A DNA stretch of 10,669 nt from Deltaproteobacteria bacterium (lineage in GTDB: Bacteria > Myxococcota > Myxococcia > Myxococcales > 40CM-4-68-19). Under the pieces are notes generated by a model that worked only from the letters and a program-made list of their open reading frames with translations, was not told the origin of the DNA and did no database searches. Numbering within the stretch: the stretch's first letter is position 1; each line of letters begins with the position of its first letter. Of this stretch, positions 8,032 through 10,669 are shown one piece after another. Both the position numbers and the translations under genes were made by a program. The stretch spans positions 1 through 10,669 of the forward strand of contig VBLM01000283.1 in assembly GCA_005879095.1 (NCBI GenBank), read 5' to 3'.

Positions 8032-8121
8032 CTAGACCTCGAGCCCTTCGGCCGCGGCGATGTGCCGGTAGACCTGCGCCTGTCCGGGGTCCGGCTCTGC
8101 GATGAGCGCGTAAGCAGGCAT
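8032..8121 (-). other. Receiver-domain N-terminal stub ending at in-frame TAG
   Basis: The ATG at 8121 begins MPAYALIAEPDPGQAQ, the first strand and acidic turn of a response-regulator receiver, and ends ...AAAEGLEV followed by TAG at 8034-8032. The next codons continue in the same frame (VVRGAGEALAFIQ), completing the second strand and helix of the same fold. The stub is thus the missing start of the GGDEF gene, which would be 612 residues with the stop as codon 30. The stub is also in frame with, and unseparated from, the creatininase-family gene. A single base change would restore the whole protein. Confidence 0.8.
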
Positions 8122-8793
8122 TTTCGTTAAGGATCTTCGACGAGCCGACGAAAGCGACGGATCCGATCCCACCCGGCCGTCCGGATAACGCTGGCGGAAA
8201 TCCTGCGCCGTCCAGGCGATCAGCTGCGGCACCGGTTCGAACCGATCCATCGGCGGCAGGTCGAGCACCGCCCGCGGGTAGAACCGGCGCACGATCGAAA
8301 GCTCGCCCGGCGTCGCGTGATGGCCCTCGCGCGCGCCGAACATCTCCGTCAGCACGCTCTTCACCTCCGGCAACTCCCACCACTGCACCGAAAGGCAGCG
8401 CGACTCGGCGAGCTGCGTGTGCACCTGCATGCAGGCGGCCTGGAGCGTCGCCTTCGAGCCGTGGTGCGCGTTGACCAGCAAAAAGCGCCTGAATCCCTGC
8501 TGGTAGAGGCTCTCCACCGCGTCGGTGACGACCGCCAGCAGCGTGGCCGGCTTGACCGCGATGGTGCCCGGAAAAGCGCCGTGCACCTGCGAGACGCCGA
8601 AGGCGATGGCGGGAGCCACCATCGTGTGCCGCTCTTCGCCGAGGTCGTTGGCCAGCTCTTCGGCAATGATCAGGTCGGTGCCGAGCGGCCCGCTCGGTCC
8701 GTGCTGTTCGGTGCCGCCGACGGGGATGACCACGTCGGCCCTCTTTTCGAGGTACTCCTGCACGTCCTGCCAGAGGGCAAGCTTGAGCAGCAC
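8032..8793 (-). CDS. Creatininase-family amidohydrolase running on into a receiver stub
   Basis: The creatininase family comprises metal-dependent hydrolases of cyclic or linear amides (creatininase, FAPy-nucleotide deformylase, mycofactocin MftE). Residues 1 to about 218 show the family pattern: VVIPVGGTEQHGPSGPLGTD with Glu29, His31 and Asp40 as metal ligands, the LLVNAHHGSK motif with His110, REGHHATPGELS with Glu164, and a family-like end RYPDGRVGSDPSLSS. The usual C-terminal helix of some 20-30 residues is absent. Instead the frame passes through RRRSLTK into the receiver stub (Met225 onward) and stops at the TAG. A TAA one frame over, 5 bases before the receiver ATG, is where a separate gene would be expected to end, so a frameshift or deletion near 8130-8155 is suspected. 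The GTG start has no strong ribosome binding site. The exact substrate cannot be predicted. Confidence 0.85.
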   Translation of the reverse strand: MLLKLALWQDVQEYLEKRADVVIPVGGTEQHGPSGPLGTDLIIAEELANDLGEERHTMVAPAIAFGVSQVHGAFPGTIAVKPATLLAVVTDAVESLYQQGFRRFLLVNAHHGSKATLQAACMQVHTQLAESRCLSVQWWELPEVKSVLTEMFGAREGHHATPGELSIVRRFYPRAVLDLPPMDRFEPVPQLIAWTAQDFRQRYPDGRVGSDPSLSSARRRSLTKMPAYALIAEPDPGQAQVYRHIAAAEGLEV

Positions 8794-8813
8794 GGCAATA
8801 CTCTACAACGAGT

Positions 8814-8836
8814 CGGGGACACCTTGCTGATCCCCG
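8814..8836. promoter_or_regulatory. Inverted repeat CGGGGA-N11-TCCCCG at the centre of a divergent gap
   Basis: Six-base arms at 8814-8819 and 8831-8836 are perfect complements, and the centre (8825) is the exact midpoint of the 63-base gap between the creatininase-family and PilZ starts. That position suits an operator for a dimeric regulator acting on both directions. The arms are short and GC-only apart from one pair, so chance is possible. No clear -35/-10 pair was found on either strand of this gap. Confidence 0.3.
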
Positions 8837-8856
8837 TAGTGCTATCGTGACCAGCG

Positions 8857-9525
8857 ATGGCGGAGACGCTTCCGATCGTGGTGCCCGTCCGCTATTCCGG
8901 CGGCGGCCTGACGATGCAGACCACCAGCAGCCGCCTCAGTGCCGAGGGCGTCTTCGTCCGCGGATTCGTCACACCGAAGGAAGGCGCGGTGCTCTCGCTG
9001 ACGCTGACGCTGCCCGGCGTGCCGCAGCCGATCCAGGCGAAGGGCGTCATCACCGAGCGCGTGATGCCCGGCGAAAAAGGCAAGGAAGCGGGCTTCTGGG
9101 CGCGCTTCGACTCGATGGACCCGGACGGGCGCGCCGCGCTGCAGGGCCTGCTGCAGGATCGCGGCACCCCGGGCGCCCCGGGCAAGCGCGCCTTCGCCCG
9201 CGTCAAGTCGCGCCTTCAAGTAGGCTGGGCCTCGCCCCGTGAGTTCCTCGTCGCCTATTCGGAAAATATCAGCCGCGGCGGGATCTTCGTGGCCACGCCG
9301 CAACCGCCGCCGCTGCGGGACGTGGTCGAGCTTTTGCTCGAGCTGCCCGACGGGCTCGCGCCGGCCAGGACCGATGCCGAGGTGATCCAGAGCATCACTC
9401 CCGCCCAGGCCCTGCAGCTCAAGCGGGCGGCGGGGGCGGGGCTCCAGTTCGTCGGAAGCGACGACGATTTCCGCCGCCGCCTCGATCTCTGCATCGACAA
9501 CCTGCTCAACCAGCCGGCCGGGTGA
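8857..9525 (+). CDS. Tandem PilZ-domain protein, probable c-di-GMP effector
   Basis: PilZ domains bind c-di-GMP through an RxxxR motif and a following [D/N]xSxxG motif. The second domain of this 222-residue soluble protein (about 112-215) has both: RVKSR at 115-119 and NISRGG at 137-142, followed by IFVATPQPPPLRDVVELLLELP and a closing AGLQFVG, the pattern of the PilZ-like family expanded in Myxococcus (TIGR02266 type). The first (about 6-100) shares the fold pattern (SSRLSAEGVFVR, then FWARFDSMD) but lacks the Asp/Asn and the RxxxR, so it probably does not bind the ligand. The ATG start lacks a clear ribosome binding site. It is divergent from the creatininase-GGDEF genes and abuts the methyltransferase gene, suggesting a shared transcript. 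The target process (motility, exopolysaccharide or other) is not shown by the sequence. Confidence 0.85.
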   Translation: MAETLPIVVPVRYSGGGLTMQTTSSRLSAEGVFVRGFVTPKEGAVLSLTLTLPGVPQPIQAKGVITERVMPGEKGKEAGFWARFDSMDPDGRAALQGLLQDRGTPGAPGKRAFARVKSRLQVGWASPREFLVAYSENISRGGIFVATPQPPPLRDVVELLLELPDGLAPARTDAEVIQSITPAQALQLKRAAGAGLQFVGSDDDFRRRLDLCIDNLLNQPAG

Positions 9526-10560
9526 ATGGCTTCGCCGGAGGTCAAGTTCGCGCTCAAGCTCGCGTCCGACGCGGGCCGCGGTGTCGCCGTGCTTCTGGCG
9601 GGCGTCGGCGACCGGCTCGGCCTCTTCTCCGCGCTCGACACAGGACCGGCGAGTCCTGAGGAGCTGGCCAAGCGGGCCGCGATCGATCCCCGCTACGCGC
9701 GCGAGTGGCTGCACGCGATGGCCGCCGCCGGTTACGTCGAGCGGGAGGCCGACAGGTACGCGCTGCCGCCGCCACAGGCCGAGGTCCTCGCCCGCGAAGG
9801 AAGCGTCGTGTTCATGGGCGGGACGCTGCAGATGCTGCTGGGGATGATCGCCCCGCTCGATCGTCTGCGGGACGCATTCCGGACCGGCAAAGGCATTCCG
9901 TTCGAGGCGTATCCCCCCGACGCCTGGGAAGGAATGGAACGCGACATGGCCGGCCTCTACGAGACGCAGCTCGTCTCCGAGTGGCTGCCTCGCGTCCCGG
10001 CAGTGAAAGGGCTGCTCGAGGGCGGCGCTCTCGCGGCCGACATCGGCTGCGGCCGCGGCCGAGCGATCTTCGCCCTGGCTCGCGCTTTTCCGAAGGCGCG
10101 CTTCGTCGGGTACGACGTACACACACCCAACGTCGAGTTCGCGCAGCGGAAAGCGGCGGAGGCGGGCTTGGCCGACCGTGTCCGGTTCGAAGCGCGCGAC
10201 GCCTCGGCCGGCCTGCCGCCGATGGACCTCGCGATGACGTTCGACGTCGTGCACGACGCGGCCCATCCGCTCGAGCTCGCATCCGCCATTCGCGCCGCGC
10301 TGCCGCCGTCCGGCCGCTGGCTCGCGTTCGACGTCCGCACCGAGGAAGAGGCCGACGCGAACTCAGGCCCGCTCACGCTCGTCCGCTGGGGATTCAGCCT
10401 GCTCTATTGCATGAGCGTCTCGCTCGCCCAGGGCGGGGAAGGGCTGGGCACGTTCGGCCTCACCGAGTCGCGCATGCGAAAACTCTGTACAGACGCGGGA
10501 TTTTCCGCGGTCAGGACCGAGCTGTTGTCGTTTCACGTGCTCTACGAAGCCAGCCCCTGA
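9526..10560 (+). CDS. Winged-helix SAM-dependent methyltransferase
   Basis: This 344-residue protein joins an N-terminal winged-helix/dimerisation region (about 15-100: VAVLLAGVGDRLGLFSAL, then SPEELAKRAAIDPRYAREWL and the wing YVEREADRYAL) to a class I Rossmann methyltransferase. Motif I is ADIGCGRGRA at 171-180, the acidic residue binding the SAM ribose is Asp197 in FVGYDVH, and MDLAMTFDVVHDAAHP near 225-245 is the motif IV region. The layout is that of Rv2258c-type and plant-like O-methyltransferases, which act on small molecules; the substrate is unknown. The start codon directly follows the PilZ stop (TGAATG), so the two are probably cotranscribed and coupled. The 3' end overlaps the convergent partial gene by 19 bases. 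Confidence 0.9.
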   Translation: MASPEVKFALKLASDAGRGVAVLLAGVGDRLGLFSALDTGPASPEELAKRAAIDPRYAREWLHAMAAAGYVEREADRYALPPPQAEVLAREGSVVFMGGTLQMLLGMIAPLDRLRDAFRTGKGIPFEAYPPDAWEGMERDMAGLYETQLVSEWLPRVPAVKGLLEGGALAADIGCGRGRAIFALARAFPKARFVGYDVHTPNVEFAQRKAAEAGLADRVRFEARDASAGLPPMDLAMTFDVVHDAAHPLELASAIRAALPPSGRWLAFDVRTEEEADANSGPLTLVRWGFSLLYCMSVSLAQGGEGLGTFGLTESRMRKLCTDAGFSAVRTELLSFHVLYEASP

Positions 10561-10669
10561 AACGCTTCGAGGATCCTGCCGGCGGCGACTTCGTGTACGG
10601 AAGCGACCAGCGCCGGGACGTCCCGTCCCTCGGCGACGAGCTTCTCCTTGCGCGAGAGGATCAAGTCTT
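10542..10669 (-). CDS. 3' end of a leftward gene, product unknown
   Basis: Read leftward from the window edge, one frame stays open to a TAG at 10544-10542. It encodes about 41 residues beginning DLILSRKEKLVAEGRDVPAL and ending ILEAFQGLAS. The pattern is amphipathic helices with charged residues, and third codon positions are mostly G or C as in the neighbouring genes, which supports coding. The other two minus frames are either closed by an early TGA or rich in Arg/Gly as expected of shadows. The 19-base tail-to-tail overlap with the methyltransferase gene resembles the overlap at 505-518. Family not recognised from this fragment. Confidence 0.6.
   Translation of the reverse strand, partial: DLILSRKEKLVAEGRDVPALVASVHEVAAGRILEAFQGLAS

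Noticed and set aside
6598..8130. 510-codon open frame on the plus strand opposite the GGDEF gene
   Set aside because: Composition is typical of an antisense shadow, and the minus strand carries intact GAF, PAS and GGDEF motifs.
6283..8793. Recent insertion or mobile element as cause of the broken receiver
   Set aside because: There is no inserted sequence, terminal repeat or target duplication at the TAG; a single base change accounts for it.
8842..10266. 474-codon open frame on the minus strand opposite the PilZ and methyltransferase genes
   Set aside because: No motifs; both plus-strand genes have clear family motifs.

Overview
The window is GC-rich, gene-dense bacterial DNA with strongly GC-biased third codon positions and several GTG/TTG starts. 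Its content suggests Myxococcota (deltaproteobacterial lineage): a glnB-glnA pair, lipoprotein genes, a PAS/GAF/GGDEF signalling protein and a tandem PilZ protein of the kind expanded in myxobacteria. This assignment is an inference; there is no rRNA or other taxonomic marker. No tRNA, rRNA, CRISPR array, transposase or phage gene was seen, and no gene-free stretch exceeds 100 bases.

Left part (1-3389): the first 15 codons of a leftward gene lie at the edge. A rightward gene for a small membrane-anchored winged-helix-like protein (87-518) follows. It converges, with a 14-base overlap, on a leftward unit read as lipoprotein (3389-2868), glnB (2855-2517), glnA (2503-1055) and a second lipoprotein (1077-505) that starts inside glnA. 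GlnB keeps the uridylylation tyrosine Y51 and GlnA the adenylylation tyrosine Y410, so the core is a classical PII/glutamine synthetase nitrogen module. The two flanking lipoproteins are of unknown function.

Middle (3418-6278): an 899-residue rightward protein carries a divergent class III nucleotidyl cyclase-like domain (D477, D533, N677, R681) with a long charged helical insertion. It is coupled through an ATGA overlap to a 54-residue single-pass membrane protein.

Right part (6283-8793, leftward): a diguanylate cyclase of architecture REC-GAF-PAS-GGDEF is interrupted by an in-frame TAG at codon 30, inside the receiver domain. The upstream creatininase-family gene has no stop of its own and reads in frame through the receiver start to that same TAG. 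Either the locus carries two lesions (or sequence errors) within about 100 bases, or a receiver is really split between two polypeptides.

Across a 63-base divergent gap centred on an inverted repeat, a rightward pair encodes a two-PilZ-domain protein, a probable c-di-GMP effector (8857-9525), and, directly abutting it (TGAATG), a winged-helix SAM methyltransferase (9526-10560). The 3' end of another leftward gene enters at the right edge. The second half of the window is therefore dominated by nucleotide second messengers: a cyclase-like protein, a c-di-GMP synthase and a c-di-GMP receptor.
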